Below are positions 25,819 through 34,243 of a stretch of 51,314 nt of DNA, one piece after another. The stretch covers positions 1 through 51,314 of the forward strand of contig JANYHE010000081.1 in assembly GCA_025359215.1 (NCBI GenBank). The letters run 5' to 3'. Every line of letters starts with the position of its first letter. The stretch's first letter is position 1. The position numbers and the translations under genes are program-made. The DNA is from Hyphomicrobiales bacterium (GTDB taxonomy: Bacteria > Pseudomonadota > Alphaproteobacteria > Rhizobiales > Aestuariivirgaceae). Below the pieces are notes generated by a model that did not search any database, had not been told where the DNA came from, and was given only the letters and a program-made list of their open reading frames with translations.

Positions 25819-27276
25819 ATGAAAAGTAAAACACTGAACCCTGAAATCGCTGTTGAACAGCTAATCGCCCTCCACCAAGCTGCATCGGCAGCATTGCGTG
25901 AAGCCCTTGAAAGCTATTTCACTAAACGCTTGGCCCCCACGCCAGCGCAAAAAGCCCAATTCTGCTATCCCGAATTGCGTGTCACCTACACCTCAAGCGG
26001 GCTGCAACCTTCCATCATGCGGGCCTATGCTAAATTCCAAGGCCCCGGGATCTATGCCACAACCATAACTCAACCCGCCCATTTCAAGCGTTATCTGGTC
26101 ACCCAACTCACTCATCTTGTGAATGACTATGGTGCAACCATCGAAGTGGGCCCATCCACGCAGCTCATCCCCTATCCTTATGTTTTAGACAAAGGCAATG
26201 ATCTGGGCGGCGGCGGCGTCACTGCAGCAGAGCTTGCCTTGCATTTTCCCATTCCGGATCTCGCTTTGGTTGGTGATGAAATCGCTGATGGGCAATGGGA
26301 ACCTGATGCAGGCCATCCACTGCCGTTGGCCATGTTTGATGCGGTGCGGGTCGATTACTCGCTCAAGCGTTTGCAACATTACACTGGCACCCATTGGGCC
26401 CATGTGCAGCCATGGATTTTGCTCACCAACTATCATCGTTATGTCGATCAATTTATCGGCTGGTCAATTGAGCAACTGGCATTGAATGGACCTTATGATG
26501 CTCTCCATTTGCCTGGCGGCGGAACCATCAAGCGTGGCATGGATAAGGTTGCGATCAAAGCAGTGACGGATGCCAGCCAGTGGCACAAATTCCAAATGCC
26601 CGCCTATCATCTCTCGCGCAATGATGGCGAAGGCGGCATAACTTTGGTGAACATTGGTGTTGGTCCATCAAACGCTAAAAACATGACAGACCACTTGGCT
26701 GTGCTTCGCCCACATTGCTGGCTTATGGTTGGCCATTGCGGCGGGCTTCGTCAGTCGCAGCGCATCGGTGACTATGTTCTGGCCCACGCCTATTTGCGCC
26801 AAGACCACATTTTAGATTCTGTCCTTCCACCCGAAATTCCAATTCCAGCCCTTGCTGAAGTGCAAGTTGCCTTGCAGCAAGCAGCGGCCGATGTGACAGG
26901 AGAAACAGGTGATTCCCTGAAAGCCCGTCTGCGCACCGGAACAGTGGTGACCAATGATGATCGCAACTGGGAACTGCGCTGGACCCAAGAGAGAAAGCGC
27001 ATCAACCTTTCGCGTGCCATCGCCATTGATATGGAATCTGGCACACTTGCTGCACAAGGTTATCGCTTCCGCGTGCCTTATGGAACGCTGCTTTGTGTTT
27101 CCGATAAGCCCCTGCACGGCGAAATAAAATTGCCAGGTGCCGCCAATGCGTTTTATGACCGCGCGGTGGGTGAGCACCTGCTCATCGGCATTGCCGCCGT
27201 TGAACGTTTACGTGCCATTCGTGCAGGCTTGCATTCGCGCAAACTCCGCAGCTTTGATGAGCCACCTTTTCGCTAG
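25819..27276 (+). CDS. amn: AMP nucleosidase
   Basis: Hydrolyses AMP to adenine and ribose 5-phosphate, controlling adenylate pools. 485 residues, family length. It has the AMP-nucleosidase N-terminal domain (ELRVTYTSSGLQPSIMRAYAKFQGPGIY) and the phosphorylase-like C-terminal domain with NIGVGPSNAKNMTDHLAVLRP, WLMVGHCGGLRQSQRIGDY, then AIAIDMESGTLAAQGYRFRVPYGTLLCVSDKPLHGE, where the ME-S-x-T motif contacts ribose. Single gene with its own start 53 bp after the divergent tRNA. Confidence 0.96.
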   Translation: MKSKTLNPEIAVEQLIALHQAASAALREALESYFTKRLAPTPAQKAQFCYPELRVTYTSSGLQPSIMRAYAKFQGPGIYATTITQPAHFKRYLVTQLTHLVNDYGATIEVGPSTQLIPYPYVLDKGNDLGGGGVTAAELALHFPIPDLALVGDEIADGQWEPDAGHPLPLAMFDAVRVDYSLKRLQHYTGTHWAHVQPWILLTNYHRYVDQFIGWSIEQLALNGPYDALHLPGGGTIKRGMDKVAIKAVTDASQWHKFQMPAYHLSRNDGEGGITLVNIGVGPSNAKNMTDHLAVLRPHCWLMVGHCGGLRQSQRIGDYVLAHAYLRQDHILDSVLPPEIPIPALAEVQVALQQAAADVTGETGDSLKARLRTGTVVTNDDRNWELRWTQERKRINLSRAIAIDMESGTLAAQGYRFRVPYGTLLCVSDKPLHGEIKLPGAANAFYDRAVGEHLLIGIAAVERLRAIRAGLHSRKLRSFDEPPFR

Positions 27277-27334
27277 ACATAACGCCGCCGCAATTTGAGA
27301 TAGAATAGTCTTCGTTAATTCAAACGGAGTCTTC

Positions 27335-28045
27335 ATGTCTAAATCGCTTCTCACTGCCGCCCTTCTTGCCTCAATGGCCATCATCAATCCTGCTTTTGCT
27401 GAGGACAGTAAATTGATCCGTTCTATTTCTCTTTCCGGCCATGGCGAAGTGCGTGTGGCCCCAGATTTGGCCATTGTCACCATGGGTGTCATGTCATCAT
27501 CCACCACCGCGCAAGAAGCGTTGGCCGCAAATACAAAATCTATGAATGATCTGATGGCCGCTCTCAAAGCTGCAAGCATCGAGGCCAAAGATATTCAAAC
27601 TTCGAACTTCAGCGTGAACCCGCGTTACGACTATGGCCAAAACAATGGCCAAGCGCCCAAGCTTTCTGGCTATGATGTGTCCAACACAGTCACTGTCATC
27701 GTTCACAAAATTGATGGAATTGGTGACTTGCTTGATAAAGCAGTTTCATCAGGCTCGAACCAAATCAATGGCATTTCATTCTCGGTCGCAAACCCCCAAG
27801 ACGCGATGGACGCCGCCCGCAAGCAGGCCGTGCAAGATGCAAAACGCAAAGCTGATCTTTATGCGGCGGCCACATCAACCAGTTTGGGCAATGTTATTTC
27901 TCTCAGCGAAGGTGTGAGTGCTGAACCACAACCCATGATGATGCGCGCCAAAATGGCGTCTGCTTCTGATGCTGGCCCCGTCCCTATTGCCCAAGGCGAA
28001 CAGGTGATTGGCGTTGATGTGAATATTGCTTGGGAAATTAAGTAA
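27335..28045 (+). CDS. SIMPL-domain (DUF541) periplasmic protein
   Basis: 236 residues with a Sec signal (MSKSLLTAALLASMAIINPAFA). The mature protein matches the SIMPL/DUF541 family: ISLSGHGEVRVAPDLAIVTMGV, AKDIQTSNFSVNPRYDY, GYDVSNTVTVIVHKIDGIGDLLDKAV, then ARKQAVQDAKRKADLYAAATSTSLGNVISLSEG. Family members include BP26 of Brucella and E. coli YggE; function is unclear, with reports of channel-like assemblies and stress roles. It ends with an 8-bp overlap with the convergent carbonic anhydrase gene. Confidence 0.93.
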   Translation: MSKSLLTAALLASMAIINPAFAEDSKLIRSISLSGHGEVRVAPDLAIVTMGVMSSSTTAQEALAANTKSMNDLMAALKAASIEAKDIQTSNFSVNPRYDYGQNNGQAPKLSGYDVSNTVTVIVHKIDGIGDLLDKAVSSGSNQINGISFSVANPQDAMDAARKQAVQDAKRKADLYAAATSTSLGNVISLSEGVSAEPQPMMMRAKMASASDAGPVPIAQGEQVIGVDVNIAWEIK

Positions 28046-28667
28046 CCAAATTCCAATTATGGGCAGCTTCATCATAAATGTGGAGCTCGCCCAAACTAAT
28101 ATCAAACCACGCGCCGTGCAGGCCCAACTCGCCCTTGTTTTCCTTCATGCGCAACCACGGGAAAGTGCGCAAATTCGCGAGTGAATTTTCAACCGAGGCA
28201 TGTTCGACAGCTTTGGCCAAAGTTTTCTCGTCGTCATGGTCTTCGCGCACAGTGGCCACAAGGTCTTCCACATCGCTCATCCATTTGCCGATAAAATCAC
28301 CTTTGGATAATGGCCCACTGCCATGCACCACCGCATTCACGCCGCCGCAGCGGCCATGGCCCATCACCATAATGTCGCGCACACCGAGAGAAAGAACTGC
28401 AAACTCAATAGCGGCACTGGTGGAATGGTGCTTGCCATCCGGCGCATAGGAAGGCACCAGATTGGCCACGTTGCGCGCCACAAAAATTTCCCCAGGCCCC
28501 GCATCAAAAATAGTCTCAGGCGCAGCGCGGGAATCACAACAGGCAATAATCATCAGCTTAGGTTTTTGCGCACCCTCGCCCAGTTTCAAATAGCGTTCAG
28601 CCTCAGCCGCATAACGGCCAGAGCGAAAACGATTATAACCATCCATCAAATGTGCAGGCAGCGACAT
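28038..28667 (-). CDS. Beta-class carbonic anhydrase
   Basis: Zinc enzyme interconverting CO2 and bicarbonate. 209 residues. The zinc and catalytic residues are visible as C43-x-D45-S-R47 in ACCDSRAAPETIF and H104-x-x-C107 in GHGRCGG. The surrounding NVANLVPSYAPDGKHHSTSAAIEFAV matches beta-CA proteins of the Can type. It is divergent from the 2OG-Fe(II) oxygenase gene across a 72-bp gap, and convergent with the SIMPL gene. Confidence 0.95.
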   Translation of the reverse strand: MSLPAHLMDGYNRFRSGRYAAEAERYLKLGEGAQKPKLMIIACCDSRAAPETIFDAGPGEIFVARNVANLVPSYAPDGKHHSTSAAIEFAVLSLGVRDIMVMGHGRCGGVNAVVHGSGPLSKGDFIGKWMSDVEDLVATVREDHDDEKTLAKAVEHASVENSLANLRTFPWLRMKENKGELGLHGAWFDISLGELHIYDEAAHNWNLVT

Positions 28668-28739
28668 GACATCTCCATCAATATGCTACAGTCATACGGC
28701 CCTTGCGCCGCCCTGTGAAGACACGATATGGGGGTGTGC

Positions 28740-29360
28740 ATGAGCAAAATTCAAAGCCTTTTCCCCACCCTTCTTTACCGTGCTGAACTGCCAAATGCGG
28801 CCAAGCTTAACGGCAATCTGGAAGATGCCGCCATCACCCTGAGCGAGGATGACGGGGCTGGCCAGCGCTGGTGCGAGAAACACGGCTATCCCGGCTACAC
28901 CTCATTCTCGTCAAATTTCGATTTGGCCGCCATGATCCCCGCGTTCAAAACCTTGGTGAAAGAGCTTGATAAACATGCGAGTGCTTTTGCCAAAGAACTG
29001 CATTGGGACATTCGCGGCGGCAAACCGATTTGCGATTCCATCTGGGTGAATGTAATGCCCGAGGGCGGCAGCCACACATCACACATTCACACCAATTCCG
29101 TGATCAGCGGCACTTATTACGTTTCAGTGCCCCAGGGTGCTGGCCCGATCGTCTATGAAGACCCGCGCCACGCTCTAATGATGGCCGCCCCACAACGCTT
29201 GGCCACGGCACCGCGCGAAATGAAATCCCATATCAGTGAGACGCCAGAAGCAGGCACTGTGCTCATGTGGGAAAGCTGGTTGCGCCATGAGGTGCCGCTG
29301 AACAAAGCCGATGGCCTGCGCATCAGCGTGAGTTTTAATTATGTGATCGGTGTCAAATAA
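28740..29360 (+). CDS. Putative 2OG-Fe(II) oxygenase (TIGR02466-like)
   Basis: 206 residues from the ATG at 28740, chosen because a GGGGG run sits 5-9 bases before it; an in-frame ATG at 28728 adds only four residues. Resembles a family of small 2-oxoglutarate/iron-dependent oxygenases: SIWVNVMPEGGSHTSHIHTN holds the probable iron-binding His pair, then VISGTYYVSVP, and a later His in WLRHEVPLNKADGLRISVSFNYV with an Arg that would bind 2-oxoglutarate. The substrate is unknown. Single gene on this strand. Confidence 0.8.
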   Translation: MSKIQSLFPTLLYRAELPNAAKLNGNLEDAAITLSEDDGAGQRWCEKHGYPGYTSFSSNFDLAAMIPAFKTLVKELDKHASAFAKELHWDIRGGKPICDSIWVNVMPEGGSHTSHIHTNSVISGTYYVSVPQGAGPIVYEDPRHALMMAAPQRLATAPREMKSHISETPEAGTVLMWESWLRHEVPLNKADGLRISVSFNYVIGVK

Positions 29361-29361
29361 T

Positions 29362-29697
29362 TCAGTGCAGTTTCTTCGCGTCTTCGTCTTCAAGGTGAAA
29401 CGTGCGCAGAATATGATGCAATGCTGGTGCCAAGGCAAAGCCCGCCACAGCAAAAAACAGCAAGCCTGAAACAAGAGCATAAAACCCTTCAAAAACCTGG
29501 CCAGCTTTAGTGGTCATAGGATCAAGCGGCCCCATGCCTGATAAAATCATTGAAGCGTTTGCGAACGCTTTGATAAAATCCATGGCTCCAAAATAGGAAT
29601 AACCCGCCATTCCCACCGCAAGTGCACCTGCAATAATACCGAGCGCCCAAAACGCATTGCGTGTGAGCCGCTGAATCAATTTCCGCTTGCGGATCAT
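29362..29697 (-). CDS. Small two-helix membrane protein, pore-loop-like middle
   Basis: 111 residues. A basic N-terminus (MIRKRKLIQRLTRN) is followed by TM1 (about 15-38), a central loop with FANASMILSGMGPLDPMTTKAGQVF, TM2 (about 69-92) and an acidic C-terminus. The 2-TM plus re-entrant loop plan looks like that of potassium-channel pores, but the loop reads SGMGPLD instead of the TVGYGD filter, so selectivity cannot be inferred. I recall similar proteins being widespread but uncharacterised. It overlaps the upstream HlyU-family gene by four bases (ATGA). Confidence 0.7.
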   Translation of the reverse strand: MIRKRKLIQRLTRNAFWALGIIAGALAVGMAGYSYFGAMDFIKAFANASMILSGMGPLDPMTTKAGQVFEGFYALVSGLLFFAVAGFALAPALHHILRTFHLEDEDAKKLH

Positions 29698-29960
29698 GAA
29701 TTAAAAACCTTGTCGCCCTGCTGATCAATAATCAGCTGGCCCTTAGCCAGTGCAAAATCTGCGGCCTCGTCCGCACTGGTAAATTTGTCGGCGCGCACAA
29801 AACGATGCGATTTTCCATCTTTCGAAATCACACCTGCCAGCTGATATTGCCCACCATCCTTATAAGGCTCAGCCGTAATCAGGAAGCCCTTATAGTCCAG
29901 TGTTTTTGTTGCAGCAGGTTGCCCTGCTCCGCTACCAAATAATTTGCTCAACCAAGACAT
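29694..29960 (-). CDS. HlyU-family small protein
   Basis: 88 residues resembling the HlyU family (MSWLSKLFG...YKGFLITAEPYKDGGQYQLAGVISKDG, then FVRADKFTSADEAADFALAKGQLIIDQQGDKVF). Although named after a Vibrio haemolysin activator, this family in alphaproteobacteria is a small alpha/beta domain without an obvious HTH, and a regulatory role is unproven. It is translationally coupled to the 2-TM gene (ATGA) and follows the dioxygenase gene by nine bases, so the three genes probably form one transcript. Confidence 0.8.
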   Translation of the reverse strand: MSWLSKLFGSGAGQPAATKTLDYKGFLITAEPYKDGGQYQLAGVISKDGKSHRFVRADKFTSADEAADFALAKGQLIIDQQGDKVFNS

Positions 29961-29969
29961 GATGAACCC

Positions 29970-30764
29970 TCACCCAAACCGATAGCTTGAAGCCGTGATA
30001 TTTCCAAACACGGCTTGATCATAATAAACCCGCGTAGCCTTCTCATTTTCCGCAGCCCCCACAGCGGCCATGAGAGGAATGAGATGATCCTCTTGCGGGT
30101 GGCAGGCGCGTGCTGAAGGGGCTTTATCCCACGCCATCAACAACGCCTCACGCTTCTCAGGCGCACTTAACAGCGCTTCATTCAGCCACGCATCAAATTC
30201 AGCAGAAGGCAATTTTCCCTGCGGGCCAAAGCCACGCATGTTGTGGTAAGAGAGACCACTGCCCACAATCAAAACTCCTTCATCACGAAGCGGTGCAAGC
30301 GCCCGGCCCAAAGCAAAATGCGCAGCTGGATCATATTTATGTTTCAGCGACACTTCGAACAAAGGCATATCAGCATCAGGATACATAATTTGCATCGGTG
30401 CAAACACACCATGGTCAAAACCTTGCGTGGTGTCCAAATGCGAAGGCAGCCCCGCGGCCTTCAGAAGCTCCACAACCCGCGTCGCAATCTCCGGCGCACC
30501 GGGTGCGGAATATTTGATATGATAGGTGAAATCCGGAAAGCCACCATAATCATAAACCATTGGAGGATGGGCCGCCCCCATCACCGCAAAATCATCCTGT
30601 TCCCAATGGCCAGAAATCATCAAAATCGCTTTAGGCTTTTCCGGCAATTCCGATGGCATGGCCGCCAGCGACTTCTCCAAAAGCGCCATGCCCTTGCGCA
30701 TATCCGGCAACCAAGGCCAAGGCCCACCACCGTGAGAGATAAAGTAAGTTGGGAGTTTGGTCAT
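29970..30764 (-). CDS. DODA-type extradiol aromatic ring-opening dioxygenase family protein
   Basis: 264 residues of the LigB/DODA (YgiD) family, which opens catechol-type rings such as DOPA using a metal. Motifs: FISHGGGPW with metal ligand H11, MISGHWEQDDFAV (H53), GFDHGVFAPMQIMYPDADMP (H118) and VGSGLSYHNMRGF. Soluble and cytoplasmic. E. coli YgiD makes stizolobic acid from DOPA; the substrate here is unknown. First of a likely three-gene unit with the HlyU-family and 2-TM genes. Confidence 0.9.
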   Translation of the reverse strand: MTKLPTYFISHGGGPWPWLPDMRKGMALLEKSLAAMPSELPEKPKAILMISGHWEQDDFAVMGAAHPPMVYDYGGFPDFTYHIKYSAPGAPEIATRVVELLKAAGLPSHLDTTQGFDHGVFAPMQIMYPDADMPLFEVSLKHKYDPAAHFALGRALAPLRDEGVLIVGSGLSYHNMRGFGPQGKLPSAEFDAWLNEALLSAPEKREALLMAWDKAPSARACHPQEDHLIPLMAAVGAAENEKATRVYYDQAVFGNITASSYRFG

Positions 30765-30772
30765 GTATACAC

Positions 30773-31072
30773 CTATAATTCATCGCGCAATTCTATCAGG
30801 CAAGTAACCGCATCGCCATGCCCAATTTCTTCCGCTTTGCGAATGCTGACTTTAACCGGAAGCAGAAAACACCCCGATTGAGAATCCGGAAACACCGAAG
30901 TTTCAAATGTAGATTTTCCAATCCTAGCCAAAACCCGAACCGACCCAAACCCCCTGCGCCCTGTTTGCAAAAACTTAATCCGCGCCGAAACCTCCGCAGG
31001 CAAAGTGATGAAATGCCATGCGGATTCGCCAGAATATTTCCAGAGGGGAGAAGTAAAACTGTAGGAGTTCAT
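30773..31072 (-). CDS. DUF1905 domain protein
   Basis: 99 residues from MNSYSFTSPLWKYSG; an in-frame ATG six codons earlier (31090) is also possible. Matches the DUF1905 pattern: SPLWKYSGESAWHFITLPAEVS at the start, GFGSVRVLARIGKSTFETSVFPD in the middle, and GCFLLPVKVSIRKAEEIGHGDAV at the end, a small beta-rich fold of unknown function. It ends 9 bp before the dioxygenase start region on the same strand, with little space for a separate promoter downstream. Confidence 0.82.
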   Translation of the reverse strand: MNSYSFTSPLWKYSGESAWHFITLPAEVSARIKFLQTGRRGFGSVRVLARIGKSTFETSVFPDSQSGCFLLPVKVSIRKAEEIGHGDAVTCLIELRDEL

Positions 31073-31121
31073 TATTTCAAGAATACCCATTTTGTGATAT
31101 GCTCACAATCGGAGAATTCAG

Positions 31122-31262
31122 ATGACCAAGCGGAAAGACGAGACAAAATCGAAAACAGCTAATCCTCAAAAGGTCAAACCCAGTTTGCACGATATCGACC
31201 CATTTCTAGAATTTAAAGAATGGACGAGCGCCGCAGATGAGAAGGCCTATAAAAAATTATGA
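31122..31262 (+). CDS. 46-residue ORF coupled to a CopG-like gene
   Basis: A 46-residue protein, MTKRKDETKSKTANPQK..., with a basic N-terminal half and an acidic C-terminal half ending LEFKEWTSAADEKAYKKL. The ATG at 31122 has GGAG about seven bases upstream, and its stop overlaps the start of the CopG-like gene (ATGA), typical of a coupled two-gene unit. I recall similar short DPF-x-EF-x-EW proteins preceding CopG-type genes, so this is probably one half of a toxin-antitoxin or regulatory pair, but function is unknown and no domain is recognised. Confidence 0.6.
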   Translation: MTKRKDETKSKTANPQKVKPSLHDIDPFLEFKEWTSAADEKAYKKL

Positions 31263-31493
31263 AGAACAAAATTGAATATACCAAAGGCGACATCGGTAAA
31301 GTCAAAATCATAAAAGACTTCCTGCCGCCGCCATCCGAACTCGTGCTGCGGGACGACAACGTCAAAGTCACACTGAGCCTCTCACGTCGCAGCATCGACT
31401 TTTTTTAAAAGCGAAGCAAAGAAGCAGCGAGTACCCTACCAGAAAATGATTAGGGCGCTGGTGGATGGTTATGCGGAGCGGGTGGGGAAGTGA
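31259..31493 (+). pseudogene. CopG-like (ribbon-helix-helix) gene with a one-base frameshift
   Basis: Reading from ATG 31259 gives MKNKIEYTKGDIGKVKIIKD... to VTLSLSRRSIDFF and then a TAA stop at 31406-31408. Just before the stop is a run of seven T (31400-31406) followed by four A. Skipping one base restores a long in-frame continuation, KSEAKKQRVPYQKMIRAL then VDGYAERVGK, ending at 31493, which reads as the second half of a CopG-type RHH domain (about 77 residues in total). The intact ancestor is obvious, so this is a frameshift, a sequencing error in a homopolymer, or a case of slippage at T7-A4. It overlaps the convergent 180-aa gene by 25 bases. Confidence 0.65.
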
Positions 31494-32011
31494 GTATACA
31501 TTTGAATACTTCTTGTGAGACAATGTATAAAATTCAGCTGTTGTGTACTCTGCAACTGAAGCAAGTCACGCCACATAGCAACGACATTCTTCGTTGCAGC
31601 ACTTATGTTTCGCTTCTTGCCACTATTCTCGGCAAGCAACTGTGGTCCACCACCATATGGCCCCTCACCAAAGCCGCCTTGCCCAAACCCCATTGCCCCA
31701 AGCTTGGTCTGCTCTGCGAACTTTATGAGCGCGTCACCTCGGTGGCGTTCAAAATGCTTATGTGAGTCGGCCACATCCCAAATAATTTGAAAATCAGCAC
31801 AAACGTTTGCAACAATATGCTCGCGCAAAACTTTGGGGCCAGAGAAACCCTGTCCGACAGAGTTGCCAATTTTCAAATCATAAAAATACCAGTCAACCAT
31901 CTGATTAGCCGACAATATCGTGTTCATAGCCAGTCGTTCGTCGAGCAAACTCAGTACCCATTCATCATAGTTGGGTTTGAGATATTTCAGATAAAATTCC
32001 TTAGCGGACAC
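31469..32011 (-). CDS. Protein of unknown function (180 aa)
   Basis: 180 residues, no signal peptide or membrane helix. The N-terminal half (MSAKEFYLKYLKPNYDEW, then LAMNTILSANQMVDWYFYD and ICDVADSHKHFERH-like WDVADSHKHFERHRG) resembles proteins with a conserved DVADSHKH segment, which I recall as a frequent uncharacterised family. The middle is a glycine-rich stretch (GAMGFGQGGFGEGPYGGG) that is probably disordered. It sits three bases after the rpoD stop side, on the same strand as rpoD, and its 3' end runs into the CopG-like gene. Context and unusual composition suggest an accessory gene. Confidence 0.65.
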   Translation of the reverse strand: MSAKEFYLKYLKPNYDEWVLSLLDERLAMNTILSANQMVDWYFYDLKIGNSVGQGFSGPKVLREHIVANVCADFQIIWDVADSHKHFERHRGDALIKFAEQTKLGAMGFGQGGFGEGPYGGGPQLLAENSGKKRNISAATKNVVAMWRDLLQLQSTQQLNFIHCLTRSIQMYTHFPTRSA

Positions 32012-32013
32012 TT

Positions 32014-34113
32014 TTAATTATCCAAGAAACTCCGCAGCTTCCTTGAGCGTGATGGATGCTTCAGTTTCCTCAGAGCTTTCGCTTCAATCTGCCTAATCCG
32101 TTCACGCGTCACGCTGAACTGCTGCCCCACTTCTTCCAGCGTGTGATCGGTGTTCATGCCGATGCCGAAGCGCATGCGAAGAACGCGCTCTTCACGCGGC
32201 GTCAATGAAGCAAGCACGCGTGTTGTAGTTTCGCGCAGGTTGGCTTGAATGGCGGCATCAATGGGCAGGATTGCGCCCTTGTCTTCGATGAAATCGCCCA
32301 AGTGTGAATCTTCTTCATCACCCACTGGCGTTTCCAAGGAAATTGGCTCCTTGGCGATCTTCATAACTTTCCGCACTTTTTCCAAAGGCATGGAGAGTTT
32401 TTCTGCCATTTCTTCAGGCGTGGCTTCGCGGCCAATTTCGTGCATCATCTGGCGTGATGTGCGCACGATCTTGTTGATGGTTTCGATCATGTGCACCGGA
32501 ATGCGGATGGTGCGGGCTTGGTCGGCGATGGAACGTGTGATTGCCTGGCGGATCCACCATGTGGCATAAGTGGAGAATTTATATCCACGGCGATATTCGA
32601 ATTTGTCAACGGCTTTCATTAAGCCGATGTTGCCTTCCTGAATCAAATCCAAGAATTGCAAACCACGATTGGTGTATTTTTTCGCAATCGAAATAACCAA
32701 GCGCAAATTGGCCTCAACCATTTCCTTCTTGGCGATGCGGGCTTCACGTTCGCCCTTCTGCACCATGCCAACAATTTTGCGATACTCTTGAATTTGCAAA
32801 CCAGTGGCCGAAGCGAGTTCAAAAATCTCATCGCGGATGACGATGATGGATTCTTTCTCGTCATTCACCCACTTCTTCCAACCATGTTTCACCAAGCGGC
32901 CAACGCGCTTCAGCCATTCGCTATCCAGTTCATTGCCTTGGTATTCACGCAAGAATTCATCGCGCGGCACTTTGTAAGTTTCAGCAAGGCGCATGAGACG
33001 GCCTTCCAAAATATTCAGGCGCTTGGCGATATCATAAAGCTGTTCAACCAGCGCCTCGATGCGCGCATTGTTCAGCGAAAGTGATTTCACATTGGTGATA
33101 ATATCTTCACGCAGCTTGCGGTAACGGCGGTCTTGCGATGGTGAAAGCCCCTCGCCTTCCTGCACTTCTTGGTCTTGCAATTTGCGTAAGGATTTATAAA
33201 GCCGCGCAATCTCGTCAAACACTTCGAGAACTTTTGGCTTCAACTCCGCTTCCATCGCAGAGAGAGAAACGCCCAAGTCATCGCCCTCATCGTCATCGTC
33301 ATCTTCAACATTGGGCTTGTCGAAATCTTCTGGTGAAAGAACATCCGAGAAATCGTCTTCTCCGCCCCGGCGCGGCGGTGGCGCACGGCGAGATTCATTC
33401 TTGCTTTGCTCTGCGCGTTTGGCCTCAGCTTGCTTGCACACCTCTTCCTTGGGCGGAACATAAGGCATGGGCGTTTGCACAGATTGGTTCTGCTTGGCAT
33501 CAGGCCCAGCATAAGTGGCTTCAAGATCGATAATATCACGCAGCAGAATTTTGCCTTCGTTCAATTCATCGCGCCAAATAATAATGGCTTGGAATGTGAG
33601 CGGGCTTTCGCACAAGCCGCTGATCATGGCTTCGCGGCCCGCTTCAATGCGCTTGGCAATGGCAATTTCGCCTTCGCGAGAGAGCAGTTCTACACGGCCC
33701 ATTTCGCGGAGATACATGCGCACCGGATCATCTGTGCGGTCTGATGGAACTTTAGGTGCTTCAACTTTCATCAAAGCAGTTTCAGAGCTTTCAACCTCTT
33801 CAACCTTGGCCACAACGGATTCGTTTTCTTCTTCGCTTTCAACAACTGTGATGCCCATTTCAGCAAGCATCGCGTAAACGTCTTCAATCTGGTCCGAAGT
33901 CACTTCTTCTGAGGGAAGAACTGCATTGAGTTCATCAAGCGTCACATAACCACGCGCCTTGGCAAGCTTGATCAGCCGCTTGACTGCAGCATCCGATAGA
34001 TCAAGAACGGGGCCATCTGCGCCGGCATCTGGCACATCATTCTCGTCTTGCGGCGCTGCGGCTTCCGGCTCAATCTTGGCAGGAGGCTTGGTTGTGATCG
34101 GCGTACGGGCCAT
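32014..34113 (-). CDS. rpoD: RpoD, primary sigma factor (sigma-70)
   Basis: 699 residues. It has region 1.1 ([24 protein letters not shown]), region 1.2 ([29 protein letters not shown]), a large non-conserved region with acidic stretches ([12 protein letters not shown]), regions 2.1-2.4 ([33 protein letters not shown], then [21 protein letters not shown]), region 3 and region 4 ([16 protein letters not shown], then [20 protein letters not shown]). These are the marks of the housekeeping sigma that recognises -35/-10 promoters. It follows dnaG on the same strand, the usual order. Confidence 0.98.
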   Translation of the reverse strand: MARTPITTKPPAKIEPEAAAPQDENDVPDAGADGPVLDLSDAAVKRLIKLAKARGYVTLDELNAVLPSEEVTSDQIEDVYAMLAEMGITVVESEEENESVVAKVEEVESSETALMKVEAPKVPSDRTDDPVRMYLREMGRVELLSREGEIAIAKRIEAGREAMISGLCESPLTFQAIIIWRDELNEGKILLRDIIDLEATYAGPDAKQNQSVQTPMPYVPPKEEVCKQAEAKRAEQSKNESRRAPPPRRGGEDDFSDVLSPEDFDKPNVEDDDDDEGDDLGVSLSAMEAELKPKVLEVFDEIARLYKSLRKLQDQEVQEGEGLSPSQDRRYRKLREDIITNVKSLSLNNARIEALVEQLYDIAKRLNILEGRLMRLAETYKVPRDEFLREYQGNELDSEWLKRVGRLVKHGWKKWVNDEKESIIVIRDEIFELASATGLQIQEYRKIVGMVQKGEREARIAKKEMVEANLRLVISIAKKYTNRGLQFLDLIQEGNIGLMKAVDKFEYRRGYKFSTYATWWIRQAITRSIADQARTIRIPVHMIETINKIVRTSRQMMHEIGREATPEEMAEKLSMPLEKVRKVMKIAKEPISLETPVGDEEDSHLGDFIEDKGAILPIDAAIQANLRETTTRVLASLTPREERVLRMRFGIGMNTDHTLEEVGQQFSVTRERIRQIEAKALRKLKHPSRSRKLRSFLDN

Positions 34114-34223
34114 AAAGTCTCAATCCTTCAAAAACCGACGGACAAGTCCATCGCATAAACTGATTCGGGGCCAACCTAGCCGCGGCCCTGTTAATTGCTG
34201 CTTAACTATAAATCAGCGGATTG

Positions 34224-34243
34224 GCTGAATTAAGTAATTCAGC
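34224..34243. repeat. Perfect inverted repeat at the dnaG 3' end
   Basis: Nine-base arms GCTGAATTA and TAATTCAGC flank AG, overlapping the dnaG stop codon. A stem-loop could form, but there is no following U-tract on the minus strand, so it is not a convincing terminator; RNA processing or partial termination between dnaG and rpoD is possible. The rest of the 125-bp gap shows no clear promoter to me. Confidence 0.35.
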
